In this document: in pieces, positions 18,696 to 27,813 of the stretch | Numbering within the stretch: the first letter of the stretch is position 1 | Layout of the letters: every line of letters starts with the position of its first letter | NCBI GenBank assembly: GCA_951812645.1 | Contig: CATOSM010000001.1 | Location: forward strand, 1,777,560-1,841,559 | Source: an uncultured Candidatus Nitrosopumilus sp. | GTDB lineage: Archaea; Thermoproteota; Nitrososphaeria; Nitrososphaerales; Nitrosopumilaceae | Length of the DNA: 64,000 nt | Direction of reading: 5' to 3' | Made by a program: the position numbers and the translations under genes | The notes under the pieces: model-generated | Told to the model about the DNA's origin: nothing | The model's input: the letters and a program-made list of their open reading frames with translations, nothing else | The model's database searches: none

Positions 18696-19899
18696 CCTGA
18701 AAAATTTTAATTATTTCATTAATGTTGGCATTTGTTTTAAATCCTGTTGGATTAAACACTGTGATACTAGCTAAAAAATCATTCTCTCGTAAACTAGTAA
18801 TCGCTTTTTCTAATTTTGGAGGTGATGATTTCGTTATGGATGCAATTTCATCTAATGTAAAATACGTTCCAGGCATTTCTGATTCCTCTAGACATTTGTA
18901 AAGTGTTTTTTCACAAACCTTGTCTGTCTCTAATCTTGGGTTTTCGTTTATCATATCTTGAACAAATCCTCTGTCGAATATTTTTCCTATCCATAACGGT
19001 CCGCCTATGTTTATTTTGGATTTGCATAGTTCGCATGTTTGCTCGTGTTCTAATGTAATTTTTCTATGGCCACAATTTTTACAATGTAAAATATAACCAA
19101 GATTTTCTTCTTGGTCTGGCCTATTCCTAACTTTAACATATGTTCTGTAGTAATGCATTTCACTTTCAACAAACATTGGAATAATCCCCACTCCTAATCT
19201 TGCAGATACTGTTCTTAGTGAACCTAGAATCAGCCTAACCGCAATTTCATTTCCATATTCAGTTCTTACCGGAATTCCTCCATACTTTCTTTTACAGGCT
19301 CCTTGAAAGAGGCCATTTAGAACTTGTAGATCTGTGGCCGCAGTCGATAATATTCCACCATGCATAGTTGCCCTAATTCCACAGTCAAAAAATGCTGCAG
19401 GGGAGCCAAACGGGTCTATATCCACAATCGAGCCTCGTTGTCCTTTTTTTGAAAAATCACTAAAAAATCCGCATACCTCTTTTTCAGAAAATTCCACATT
19501 TTTTATTTCATTAAGATTTGCAGAATATTCTGCCATCTTCAAAGCAGATGGGTTTAGATCATTGATTATGATCTTTTCTACCTCTAACTCCTTTGCAACT
19601 CGTAATCCTCTGGCACCAATACCCGAAAGTCCTTCTAAGAAAATTTTTGGCCCTTCAAATTTATTGAGAAATGCTGAATATGCAATTATTGAAAAATCTC
19701 TATTTATCTTTGCCTTTGGATTAAAAAATGCTGGTTTCTTTGGAGGAACTTTATCTGTCATTGATTTTTTGGGAACTAGCAGTTTTGTTTTTCCTTCCAA
19801 TATCTCTTGAAAAATCTCATCTGAAAATTCCAATTGGCTTTCAGTTTTTCTAAACGTATAACGGTTTAATACTTGTGTTTTAAGACACAATTCGTGCAA
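18685..19899 (-). CDS. trm1: tRNA (guanine26-N2)-dimethyltransferase Trm1
   Basis: Trm1 dimethylates G26 of many tRNAs. Visible motifs are FLEGLSGIGARGLRVAKE (SAM loop), IIVDIDPFGSPAAFFDCGI (the D-P-F-G active site, written with SIVDIDPFGSP here) and TATDLQVL. A C-terminal zinc ribbon is built from CKNCGHRK and CELCKS. At 404 residues the length is normal. The start lies opposite the start of rnhB and overlaps it by 27 bases. One of the two starts may therefore be further inside, and for Trm1 I kept the longest frame. Confidence 0.92.
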   Translation of the reverse strand: MHELCLKTQVLNRYTFRKTESQLEFSDEIFQEILEGKTKLLVPKKSMTDKVPPKKPAFFNPKAKINRDFSIIAYSAFLNKFEGPKIFLEGLSGIGARGLRVAKELEVEKIIINDLNPSALKMAEYSANLNEIKNVEFSEKEVCGFFSDFSKKGQRGSIVDIDPFGSPAAFFDCGIRATMHGGILSTAATDLQVLNGLFQGACKRKYGGIPVRTEYGNEIAVRLILGSLRTVSARLGVGIIPMFVESEMHYYRTYVKVRNRPDQEENLGYILHCKNCGHRKITLEHEQTCELCKSKINIGGPLWIGKIFDRGFVQDMINENPRLETDKVCEKTLYKCLEESEMPGTYFTLDEIASITKSSPPKLEKAITSLRENDFLASITVFNPTGFKTNANINEIIKIFQAIQ

Positions 19900-20514
19900 A
19901 TTTGTGGAATTGACGATGCTGGACGTGGTCCTATGCTAGGTCCACTAGTAATCGCTGGAATATCTTTGGAGAGAAAAAACATAAAAAAACTAAGCGCTTT
20001 AGGCGTAAAAGATTCAAAAAAATTAACCCCCAAATCACGCGAAGAATTATACAACAAAATTATTTCAACTGTAGACAATTATTATATTGCAAAAATTTCT
20101 CCCCGTTCAATTGATGCCAGTGTTAAGAAGCACTGCCTAAATGGTTTGGAAGCAAAATACATGGCAAAAGTTGTCTCAAAACTAAACCCTGATGTTTCAT
20201 ATGTTGATTCTTGCGATGTGAATCCTACCAGATTTGGAAAAGAAATATCTAAACTATCTGATAATCATAAAATCAAATCATATCATCGTGCAGACAGTAA
20301 ATTTGTTGTAGTATCTGCTGCATCCATTCTTGCTAAAGTTGCTCGAGACAGAACCATTGCAAAACTAAGAAAAGATCATAATTTGGGCAGTGGATATACC
20401 TCCGATTCTGTAACCGTAAAATTTGTTACAAAATATTATAAAAAAAACAAAATAATGCCTAATTTTGTGCGTAAAAGTTGGAAACCTGTTCAAAAAATAA
20501 TTGATAATAACTAA
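19873..20514 (+). CDS. rnhB: Ribonuclease HII
   Basis: RNase HII removes ribonucleotides and RNA primers from DNA. The N-terminal motif reads CGIDDAGRGPMLGPLVIAG, so the usual DEAGRG has Asp in place of Glu. VDSCDVN near residue 118 and HRADSKFVVVSAASILAKVARD follow as in the family. The start is TTG at 19873. The length of 213 residues fits archaeal enzymes. It converges with flpA, overlapping by four bases. Confidence 0.92.
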   Translation: MCFKTQFVQICGIDDAGRGPMLGPLVIAGISLERKNIKKLSALGVKDSKKLTPKSREELYNKIISTVDNYYIAKISPRSIDASVKKHCLNGLEAKYMAKVVSKLNPDVSYVDSCDVNPTRFGKEISKLSDNHKIKSYHRADSKFVVVSAASILAKVARDRTIAKLRKDHNLGSGYTSDSVTVKFVTKYYKKNKIMPNFVRKSWKPVQKIIDNN

Positions 20515-21185
20515 TTTTTGAATTTTGCAATTACCATTGCATGATCCTTGTCATAAGGATGAAGATCTATGGTTTGCAGTACTTGAAATCCTGGCTTTAA
20601 TTTCTCCACCTCTTCTTCAACAATTCTTTTAGGCGCTTTTGTGACATCTATGCTTCTGGTTTTGATAACTAGAAAGAAATATCCTCCTTTTTTTAGAAAC
20701 GTTTCACAATTATCCACTGCAATCTGTGTTTGATCAGGTTGTGCAATATCTACATAGACTACATCTACTTTTCCAAATACTGAAAAGTACTCTTTTGGCT
20801 TTCTTGCGTCTTGTAAAATCGGAATGACATTTTTTCTATGTGCTGCAACTCTGTCCAAGAAATCCCTTGCAACTCTACTTGCATGCTCTACACCAAAAAC
20901 TATTCCATCATGCCCTACAATATCTGAAATATGACTCACTGTAGTTCCAGTTGATGCACCTAAATACAAAATTTGACTTTTATTTTCAAAAGGAAAATAA
21001 TCAAGCTCATTCATTATTGCTGCCGCTAATTTACTTCTAAACGGATCCCATAACCTGAATTCAATTCCTTTTTTAATAATTAATCTTTCTTTATACACCT
21101 GATTTCCCGGAACCATGTTTTCTGTAGCGAGTTTTTGTTGTCCTTCTGACTTTATCCAAAAAAATGCTTGGCTATCTTCTTCCAA
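20511..21185 (-). CDS. flpA: Fibrillarin-like rRNA/tRNA 2'-O-methyltransferase
   Basis: Fibrillarin is the SAM-dependent catalytic subunit of archaeal C/D-box RNPs. The fold shows LYLGASTGTTVSHISDIVG, VFGVEHASRVARD and VDVVYVDIAQPDQ. The open frame extends to 21347, but family members begin just before a YKERLIIKKGIEFRLWDPFRSKL-like stretch. I therefore place the start at the TTG at 21185, giving about 224 residues and a 14-base overlap with the end of nop5. The longer frame would only read the nop5 tail in another phase. Confidence 0.85.
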   Translation of the reverse strand: MEEDSQAFFWIKSEGQQKLATENMVPGNQVYKERLIIKKGIEFRLWDPFRSKLAAAIMNELDYFPFENKSQILYLGASTGTTVSHISDIVGHDGIVFGVEHASRVARDFLDRVAAHRKNVIPILQDARKPKEYFSVFGKVDVVYVDIAQPDQTQIAVDNCETFLKKGGYFFLVIKTRSIDVTKAPKRIVEEEVEKLKPGFQVLQTIDLHPYDKDHAMVIAKFKN

Positions 21186-22449
21186 ACCTGTTTCTCTTTT
21201 TATTTGAATTATTTCCTCCTCGTCTTGGATTGTCTCTATAGCTACCTTCTCTTCTGCGGTCATCCCCTCGTCTTGGATTACCTCCAAACCCACCTTCTCT
21301 TCTAAATGATCGAGGTGGTCTGGTGTCTTTTTCAGCAGGATTTTCATATTTCCTGCCTATTTCATCAACTCTGACATTAAGCTTTTCAAGTAAAGTTTGG
21401 TTTAGTCCCTCTCCGTAAACATCAACTCTTGCAGCGATTACTGCTTTTGCTGCTATTGCACGAGCAATTTTCCCTCTTTGCCATCTTGGAGCTGCATGCA
21501 CCATTGCATGTTGGAATAATAATCCGTGTTTTGGCGGCTGAGAGCCTGTTTTCAATGATCTAAATAATGCTTTTTCAGCACCTAGAACTTGTATCGTACT
21601 AGCTGGAAGCGATGCCATCTTTTTGAGACTTCCTGCTCTTCCAAGAATTCTTGCACCCACTGCTGTTCCAAGTATTGCTGAAAGATTTGGTGCAATCTCT
21701 TGCATTTCTGTTTCAACATGCCCCTCAAGTTTTTTACGTAATTCATGAAAGTCTAAAACCTGCTTTGCAATTGACTGTACAATTGTCAGATTTACATCTG
21801 AAATGTCTCCCCCTCGACTTTTTGATGAAATTAGTGACAGCATTTCAACTTTGGATTCTGGAAATCCTGCCTTTTCAAAAATTTCTTTAGTTAACGACTC
21901 TCGTTTTCCTGCCATTACTATTTGGGCATATCCGCTAATGCTATCAATCATGTTATCTAATTCTGGAAAATGTAATCCGTACCATTCCCTAAGTCTTGAA
22001 CTTAGTCCGTTTGCAATTTTATCAATTTCATCCAATGAATTAATTGCCTGAATAATGTGAAGATCTGGACTCTCTGATACTTCGGCAACTTTTGAAGATG
22101 ATAACCCTAAAGCAAATTCCCTTAGTTTTCCAAGTGTATCCTGTGGGCTTGATGCAAAGCCTGAATCTACTATTATCTGCGGCCTGTTTGCCTGAATTCT
22201 ATCTAATTCCGATTCTTCCATTAGGTGGCAATCAATCGAATGTTTTTTTAAAACTGCAAGCAGTGATTCATCACTAACAGAAACCCCTCTTTGAATTGAT
22301 GCTAAATAATCTACCACTTCGTTTAATTTTGATTCCTTGTTTTTTACTAAAAGGTATTCTTTTACTGGATTTGAGAATGAGAATGCTTTATCCAATCTTT
22401 CATCATTAAAAATTGATATTCCTAACTCTGTCAAAACTACAGAATACAT
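21172..22449 (-). CDS. nop5: Nop5/Nop56-Nop58 core protein of C/D-box RNP
   Basis: Nop5 bridges L7Ae-bound C/D guide RNA and fibrillarin. The NOP domain is clear: LREWYGLHFPELD, then NLSAILGTAVGARILGRAG, PASTIQVLGAEKALFRSL, and GLLFQHAMVHAAPRWQRGKIARAIAAK. The last 60 residues are a basic Arg/Gly-rich tail (repeats such as NPRRGDDRR and NPRRGGNN), reminiscent of GAR/RGG regions that eukaryotes carry on fibrillarin instead. The length is 425 residues. It is upstream of and overlapping flpA, its functional partner. Confidence 0.95.
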   Translation of the reverse strand: MYSVVLTELGISIFNDERLDKAFSFSNPVKEYLLVKNKESKLNEVVDYLASIQRGVSVSDESLLAVLKKHSIDCHLMEESELDRIQANRPQIIVDSGFASSPQDTLGKLREFALGLSSSKVAEVSESPDLHIIQAINSLDEIDKIANGLSSRLREWYGLHFPELDNMIDSISGYAQIVMAGKRESLTKEIFEKAGFPESKVEMLSLISSKSRGGDISDVNLTIVQSIAKQVLDFHELRKKLEGHVETEMQEIAPNLSAILGTAVGARILGRAGSLKKMASLPASTIQVLGAEKALFRSLKTGSQPPKHGLLFQHAMVHAAPRWQRGKIARAIAAKAVIAARVDVYGEGLNQTLLEKLNVRVDEIGRKYENPAEKDTRPPRSFRREGGFGGNPRRGDDRRREGSYRDNPRRGGNNSNKKRNRFGRR

Positions 22450-22534
22450 GACTAGTTGATCTCAAGTCACCTTTAAAAAAGGTACCAGAATCTAGAACCA
22501 ACTGTTATATTCGAAACTAAGATAATCAATCAAA

Positions 22535-23446
22535 GTGGAACCCAGTATTGCAACTTCCATAGGCAAAATTCAATTGGACAAGCCTGTCATGTTGGCATCT
22601 GGAATTTTAGGCATATCATTAGACGTGTTTAGTAGATTACATAGATCTGGTGCAGGTGCAGTTGTTACAAAATCCCTTAGCACTGCTCCCTGGGAAGGGT
22701 ATCCGAATCCGACCATCTTTAGTGTAAAGGGCGGGGGATGGATTAACGCAGTAGGGCTTTCAAATCCAGGCGCTGCAAATTTTGCTAAAACGATTGAACC
22801 AAATCAAAATGTCCCAATCGTAGTAAGCTTAGTGGGTTCTGTACCTGAAGATTTTGAAACTATGCTTAAAGAATTTGAAAATTGTAAGGTCAAAGCATAC
22901 GAATTGAATTTATCCTGTCCACATGTTGCCAAGGTTGGTTTGGAAGTTGGCGATGATCCTGGATTAGTCAAAGCAATCGTCTCCACTGTCAAAAACACTA
23001 CAAACGTACCTGTAATCGCCAAAGTCGGCCTTGGAACTAGCAGTTATCTTAATACCGTAAAGACTGCGATTGATTCAGGCATTGATGCAATTACTGCTAT
23101 TAACACTGTCCGTGCAATGGCAATAGATGTGAATCTACAACGACCTATTCTTAGTAATAAATTTGGAGGATTATCTGGTACTCCGATAAAACCAATCGCA
23201 TTGAGATGTGTTTATGAAATTTCTTCACAACATGATATCCCAATTATCGGATGTGGTGGGATTTCTACTTGGGAGGATGCAGTCGAGTTTTTCTTGGCAG
23301 GTGCTTCTGCCGTTCAACTTGGCAGTGCGATAGGTGATAATTGGGTTGGCGTATTTGATCAAATCAATCAAGGAATTTTGCAATACATGGAGAAAAAAGG
23401 TCATTCTACAATACGGGAGATGGCGGGTCTTGCAAAGAGATCTTAA
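22535..23446 (+). CDS. pyrD: Dihydroorotate dehydrogenase, catalytic subunit (class 1B)
   Basis: The FMN enzyme oxidises dihydroorotate to orotate in pyrimidine synthesis. ELNLSCPHVAKVG carries the catalytic-cysteine loop region seen in class 1 enzymes, and AINTVRAMAIDV and IIGCGGISTWEDAVEFFLAGASAVQLGSA in outline are FMN-phosphate motifs. The start is GTG at 22535 and the length is 303 residues. The next gene encodes a PyrK-like partner, so the enzyme should be the NAD-linked two-subunit (1B) form. Confidence 0.93.
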   Translation: MEPSIATSIGKIQLDKPVMLASGILGISLDVFSRLHRSGAGAVVTKSLSTAPWEGYPNPTIFSVKGGGWINAVGLSNPGAANFAKTIEPNQNVPIVVSLVGSVPEDFETMLKEFENCKVKAYELNLSCPHVAKVGLEVGDDPGLVKAIVSTVKNTTNVPVIAKVGLGTSSYLNTVKTAIDSGIDAITAINTVRAMAIDVNLQRPILSNKFGGLSGTPIKPIALRCVYEISSQHDIPIIGCGGISTWEDAVEFFLAGASAVQLGSAIGDNWVGVFDQINQGILQYMEKKGHSTIREMAGLAKRS

Positions 23447-24248
23447 TCATCCTACAATTGTTACAATTGAAAAAGTAATGGATGAAACACCTACTGTTAG
23501 AACCTTGGTTTTCTCTGATGATGTGATGCCTAATGCCCTTCCGGGTCAATTTGCAATGGTTTGGATTCCCGGTGTTAATGAATTACCAATGAGTGTAATG
23601 ATTTCAAAAGAAACTGGAAAAGCTGCATTCACTGTAAGAAAGCACGGGCCATCATCAACTGGTTTGTTTAATGTCCCAGTTGGCGGACAAATAGGCATTA
23701 GAGGTCCATATGGAAATTCATTTGATGTAAAAGAAGGAAAATTATTACTGGTTGGTGGTGGAACTGGTCTTGTTCCTATGATGCGATTGCTTACTACTGT
23801 AAAACCTACAGACGATGTAACTGTACTGATGGGTGCCAAAACAAAGAACGAGGTATTCTTTGAAGACCTGGCAAATGATCTATTGAAAAACAATCCTCAC
23901 CGTGTAATTGTCTCAACCGATGATGGTAGCCATGGTGAAAAAGGATTTGTCACTGATTTAGTTGAAAAATTAGTTGATGAAACTAGATATGATGGCGTGT
24001 ATGTCTGCGGTCCTGAAGCTATGATGTACAAAACCGTGCAGTCTGCACACTCTAGAAGCATCTTCGTTCAAGCTAGTCTTGAGAGAACGATGAAATGTGG
24101 AGTTGGAATCTGTGGAAGCTGTTGTGTGGGTGAGGATTTGGCTTGTAGGGATGGAACTGTCTTTGATGGGGAGCGTCTGTCTACAAATAAGGAATTTGGC
24201 CATTTACACCGAAACAAGGCTGGAATTTTAGAAAATTATCAAGTTTGA
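23430..24248 (+). CDS. pyrK: Dihydroorotate dehydrogenase electron-transfer subunit
   Basis: PyrK carries FAD and a 2Fe-2S cluster and passes electrons from PyrD to NAD. LPGQFAMVWIPGVNELPMSV is the FAD-binding barrel part, LLLVGGGTGLVPMMRL the nucleotide site, and CGVGICGSCCVG with a later LACRDG the cluster cysteines. The open frame runs back to 23334 inside pyrD. The TTG at 23430, preceded by GGGAGATGGCGG, fits both family length (about 272 residues) and a ribosome site, giving a 17-base overlap with pyrD. Confidence 0.9.
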   Translation: MQRDLNHPTIVTIEKVMDETPTVRTLVFSDDVMPNALPGQFAMVWIPGVNELPMSVMISKETGKAAFTVRKHGPSSTGLFNVPVGGQIGIRGPYGNSFDVKEGKLLLVGGGTGLVPMMRLLTTVKPTDDVTVLMGAKTKNEVFFEDLANDLLKNNPHRVIVSTDDGSHGEKGFVTDLVEKLVDETRYDGVYVCGPEAMMYKTVQSAHSRSIFVQASLERTMKCGVGICGSCCVGEDLACRDGTVFDGERLSTNKEFGHLHRNKAGILENYQV

Positions 24249-24284
24249 CTAGCAAGGTTTAAAATAAATCAGAAAATTATTTTT

Positions 24285-26018
24285 GTGAAGGATATGGGTA
24301 CTCCCAAGATAGTCTTAACGGCTGATAGAACTCTGATGTCGCCTTATAGGGGGTTATCCCTTGCAACATTTTTCGGATGTGCGCCTGCACTTGACCCTAA
24401 TCGAGACAAAAGCAGTTTTTGGTACAAAATTCTCAAAAATCAGGTAACTCCAAAAGTTCTATTTGATTTCATTTGTAATTGGTCTCCCGATACTGACGGT
24501 GTGGCAAAATATGCCCCATATGGATTAAGAAAACTAGAGGCTGGCTTACTGCGTGATGGTTTTAGTAGAAAAGACGTCGTTGTAGCTCATCCAAACTTTA
24601 TTGAAAAATTCATTGGTCCTGAGACTGAAGTTGTTGGAACTTATGAGATGGATCCGCTTGGAATGGGTCCAGTCACCATGACGTTTACTTATGGGAGAAA
24701 ACAGACATCCTATGATGAATTTTACAACGCTGAACTGCATCGTAGAATCAAAGATGCTAAAGCGAGAACTGGAAGTAAGGCCAAAGTAATTTCCGGTGCA
24801 TCTGGAACATGGCAATACAACTATGATCCAGAAAAAATTGAAGAATTTGGAATTTATGCAATTTTAGAAGGCGAGCTTGGTGGTATTGCCCCCGAGATTG
24901 ATGGACATGCAGGACGCTTCTTTAACTATCTGATTAATGGTGATTTTGAAAATATGGATCCGTTCAGAAAAAGGAGTGACTTTAAAGTTAACATTAAAGA
25001 GTTTGAAAGAAACGGCAAAAAACTGCACGGAAGATTTGTCAATTTCTGGGATAGGCCAGAATTGGAAGAGATTCCTGACATTGTCGAGCCAAGCATGCAT
25101 GGAATGGTAGAGGTAATGCGCGGTTGTGGTAGGGGATGCAAATTCTGCGATGTAACGTTAAGATCTTTGAGATATTATTCCCCGGAAAAAGTGAAGAAAG
25201 AAATTGAAGTCAACATAAAGAAAGGCGGTTCAAAATCTGCATGGATTCACAGTGATGATATTTTCGTTTATGGCATGGATCCTAGAACCGCAAAAGGCAT
25301 GGAACCAAACAGAGAAGCTCTGGAAGAATTGTTCACTGCTATAATGTCCACCGGCGTTGAGCATACAAATCCAACACACGGTACATTGGCAGGCGCCATT
25401 GCAGATGAGAAACTAATTCCTAATCTGTCTAGAATCATGAAAGCAGGTCCTGATAACATGATTGGCATCCAGGCTGGGTTTGAAACCGGCAGTCTTAGAT
25501 TGATTGGCAAGTATGCAGATAGAAAACTTGCACCCTATGATCCATCTGAATGGCACTGGGTTGTAAAAGAGGGTGTAAAGACTCTGAATCAGGATTATTG
25601 GATTCCCGCATTCACATTAATCATGGGTCTTGATAACGATGAGACTCCCGAAGATTCTTGGGAAACAATTCGGTTACTGAGTGAATTAGAACGCGAACAG
25701 CCTGATTCAATGTTCACATCTACTGCATTGACCTTTGTCCCTATTGGACTATTGGAAAAATCTGATTTCTTCCATATTGGAAATGAGATGACTCCTGCAC
25801 AACTGGGTGTCCTTTACAAGACTTGGCAACACAATTTCAAATACGGCATTCAAAAATTCATGACCAAAACTGGTGCAAAAGGTCCCCAAAGATATTTCTT
25901 CAATGCAATTGCCAGATCCCTTGGCGGTGTGCCATTGGGCGCTATGGAGAAATATGCACGTAGAAAGAGTAAGGAACATGAAAAGGTCATAGAGACTGTA
26001 AAGGCCAAATATTGGTAG
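24285..26018 (+). CDS. Radical SAM protein, B12-binding-type family, function unknown
   Basis: The protein has 577 residues. A CxxxCxxC cluster motif (CGRGCKFCDV) lies near residue 280, and the later IGIQAGFETGSLRLIGKYADRK in outline reads as the SAM-binding barrel. The N-terminal 270 residues resemble the altered cobalamin-binding region of B12/radical SAM enzymes but lack an evident DxHxxG. The start may be GTG at 24285 (about 28 bases after TTTAAAATA, so leaderless) or ATG at 24294. The substrate is unknown. Close homologues exist in many archaea with similar length. Confidence 0.8.
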   Translation: MKDMGTPKIVLTADRTLMSPYRGLSLATFFGCAPALDPNRDKSSFWYKILKNQVTPKVLFDFICNWSPDTDGVAKYAPYGLRKLEAGLLRDGFSRKDVVVAHPNFIEKFIGPETEVVGTYEMDPLGMGPVTMTFTYGRKQTSYDEFYNAELHRRIKDAKARTGSKAKVISGASGTWQYNYDPEKIEEFGIYAILEGELGGIAPEIDGHAGRFFNYLINGDFENMDPFRKRSDFKVNIKEFERNGKKLHGRFVNFWDRPELEEIPDIVEPSMHGMVEVMRGCGRGCKFCDVTLRSLRYYSPEKVKKEIEVNIKKGGSKSAWIHSDDIFVYGMDPRTAKGMEPNREALEELFTAIMSTGVEHTNPTHGTLAGAIADEKLIPNLSRIMKAGPDNMIGIQAGFETGSLRLIGKYADRKLAPYDPSEWHWVVKEGVKTLNQDYWIPAFTLIMGLDNDETPEDSWETIRLLSELEREQPDSMFTSTALTFVPIGLLEKSDFFHIGNEMTPAQLGVLYKTWQHNFKYGIQKFMTKTGAKGPQRYFFNAIARSLGGVPLGAMEKYARRKSKEHEKVIETVKAKYW

Positions 26019-26058
26019 TCATCCAAATACATAAATTCGCTAATTCTTCATTCTAATC

Positions 26059-26241
26059 ATGGCAACACACGGTTCACTTACCAAAGCAGGTAAGGTACGA
26101 GGGCAAACCCCCAAAGTTGAAGGCAGAAAGATTGTAGGTACTAGTTCCAGTGTCGGAAATAAGAGCAATTTTAAGAAGAGATTTGTCTTAGGCAGATTTC
26201 CAGGTCAAAACAAACCTGGACAAAGAAGAAAGAGACGATAG
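26059..26241 (+). CDS. rps30e: Ribosomal protein S30e
   Basis: This is the small-subunit protein shared by eukaryotes and some archaea. The 60-residue sequence begins MATHGSLTKAGKVRGQTPKV, with the typical K-V-R-x-Q-T-P-K-V core. It ends very basic (PGQNKPGQRRKRR). It is the last intact core gene before the IS-rich region. Confidence 0.93.
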   Translation: MATHGSLTKAGKVRGQTPKVEGRKIVGTSSSVGNKSNFKKRFVLGRFPGQNKPGQRRKRR

Positions 26242-26350
26242 TCACTTTTGGAATATTTTGCTATTTTACGATCAATCCCTTAAACAGGTTCTGTCAACTT
26301 AGCGGGTGTCTGGTCAAACTCTTCTACCTGTCAAAGATCGGGATATGAAA

Positions 26351-26627
26351 CTAATCCTCTAATGGTTTTTGGATTTTTGTATTATCTAGCCTTTCTTTGG
26401 CAAAATCAAAATACTCTTTAATCATTTCAAATCCGAGAGTTTCTGCCCATTTCTTTACTAACTACAGCAACTTGACCTGAACCCAAAAAAGGATCTAGCA
26501 CTAGATCATCAGGCTTGCTTGTATGTTGTAGAATCTTTTTAATGATTTCAGATGGTAGTCTTGTAGGAGTTTTCTTTTCATTTCTCCAATACTCCCGATT
26601 TATTATCCATACATCTTCCATATCTCT
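26351..26627 (-). pseudogene. C-terminal remnant of a DNA adenine/cytosine-N4 methyltransferase
   Basis: Reading down from the IS edge, the frame contains VWIINREYWRNEKKTPTRLPSEIIKKIL and DLVLDPFLGSGQVAVV, the SAM-binding motif I (DPFxGSG) of beta-class N6/N4 DNA methylases. After that the frame shifts, and the natural end KKWAETLGFEMIKEYF with FAKERL continues in another phase to a stop at 26351. The catalytic half is missing because the IS5-like element starts at 26628. It is therefore a truncated and frameshifted restriction-modification or orphan methylase gene. Confidence 0.8.
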
Positions 26628-27503
26628 CAACTCATCCTAAAACCGATCATTTTGTAAATAACTCGTGATAATCGGGATCCAAGAATGACCCTGCTGATGC
26701 ATCCTTCATGATTCACAAAGAAATGCCAGGCATTCAATGGAACGGTTCTATCACATCTGCCAAAACCTGCAAAAACCGGAAGGCCGGGATGCAATGACAG
26801 AAACACAATCAACGGAATTTTGTCTGTCCTAACAACAGGATGCAGGTGGGCAGACATGCCGGACAGATACGGTTCAAAATCCACCGCACATCTGAGATTC
26901 TCAGAGCTGCAGCAAAAGGGAATATGGAAAAGGATTCTGTCAGGACTGATAAAATCCGCACACAGACAGGGAAAAATCAGCCTGCAAAAAATTTTAGTTC
27001 ATTCATCGTCAGTTCCCTCCAAAAAGGGGGCGACGTGATCGGATTTGACGGGTTCAAGAGAGTCACGGGCACGAAATTGCACGCTGCGGTAGACGGGACA
27101 GGACTGCCGGTATCAATCGTAATGAGCCCTGCAGGCATTCACGACGGTACGAAATTTGCAGACGTGATGGAACCAGTTTCGGATTTTGCAGACGATTCCA
27201 TGACGGAACAGATGGTTTCAGCCCATGCAGACAGGGGATACGGTTCAAAGCCAATCCGCAGCTATGCAAGATCAAGAGACGTCATCCCGTGCATTCCCTT
27301 TGGAAAAAACGGCAGGACGGCAGGTGGTGATGCGGGCAAGGACAGTTACGACAGGACAAGGTTTGTAGCGGAGCGGTTCCTTGCCCGGCTGAAAAACGGG
27401 TTTCACAGAGCAGGAATCAGATGTGAGAGAAACGCGGGAAACTATCCCGGGCTGGTTAGCATCGCGTCATTTTTGATGTACTGCAGGGTTTTAAGATGAG
27501 TTG
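26628..27503 (+). mobile_element. IS5-like element, copy 1 (5' module A, 3' module B)
   Basis: The ends are CAACTCATCCTAAAACC on the left and GGTTTTAAGATGAGTTG on the right, which are imperfect inverted repeats of 17 bases. The 876-bp body carries an OrfA/OrfB transposase. The first 60 bases match the copies at 41920 and, reversed, 30253 (module A), while the last part matches the copy at 38545 (module B). It interrupts the DNA methylase. No clear target duplication is visible next to CAAC and GTTG. Confidence 0.85.
26723..27499 (+). pseudogene. IS5-family transposase, broken OrfA and OrfB
   Basis: OrfA should begin at ATG 26723, but a two-base loss near 26745 compared with the copy at 42015 shifts it. 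The frame then resumes as TTGCRWADMPDRYGSKSTAH and ends SVPSKKGAT. OrfB follows in the -1 frame after A5G5 at 27021-27030: VIGFDGFKRVTGTKLHAAVDGTG, then the DDE-type core (ADRGYG, TRFVAERFLARLKNGF) to the end. The -1 arrangement is normal for IS427-type members, but the OrfA lesion makes this copy unlikely to act alone. Confidence 0.75.
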
Positions 27504-27668
27504 CGAATATTCTCGTCATGAATTGCATCATTTCTTTTTTCATAGTATAATTCGCAAGATTTAGCATACCTTCGATCACCACTAGATAGAATTGCGGAAT
27601 GTTCCCCAAATTTTTTCTTTTTTTGCTGTTCTCTTTTTTTAACAGTTTTTCTAGTCCAATTAAACAAT
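27504..27668 (-). other. Short gene remnant between IS edge and an IS-end-like sequence
   Basis: The minus strand reads LFNWTRKTVKKREQQ, then FGEHSAILSSGDRRYAKSCE, then YYEKRNDAIHDEN before running into the IS. The R-N-D-A-I-H stretch faintly recalls the RxxxxH of HEPN domains, which is only a hint. At 27669 on the plus strand CAACTCGTCTCAAAACCG resembles the IS left end with three changes, so this fragment may lie between two insertion scars. Confidence 0.3.
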
Positions 27669-27813
27669 CAACTCGTCTCAAAACCGAATGCAAGACGATT
27701 TCATACCGGGGACAAAGCCCGCATCCCGGACAGATCAGGCCGGAATGCACCGCAGCTGGACAAAAAACAAACGGCCCCTACAGAACCAACGGTTTATTAA
27801 CCCCACTGATCAC

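Noticed and set aside
26840-27499. One long transposase-like frame of 219 residues
   Set aside because: Its first 60 codons are the wrong phase of OrfA. Only the part after the A5G5 run is OrfB, so it was split into an OrfA/OrfB pair in the IS.
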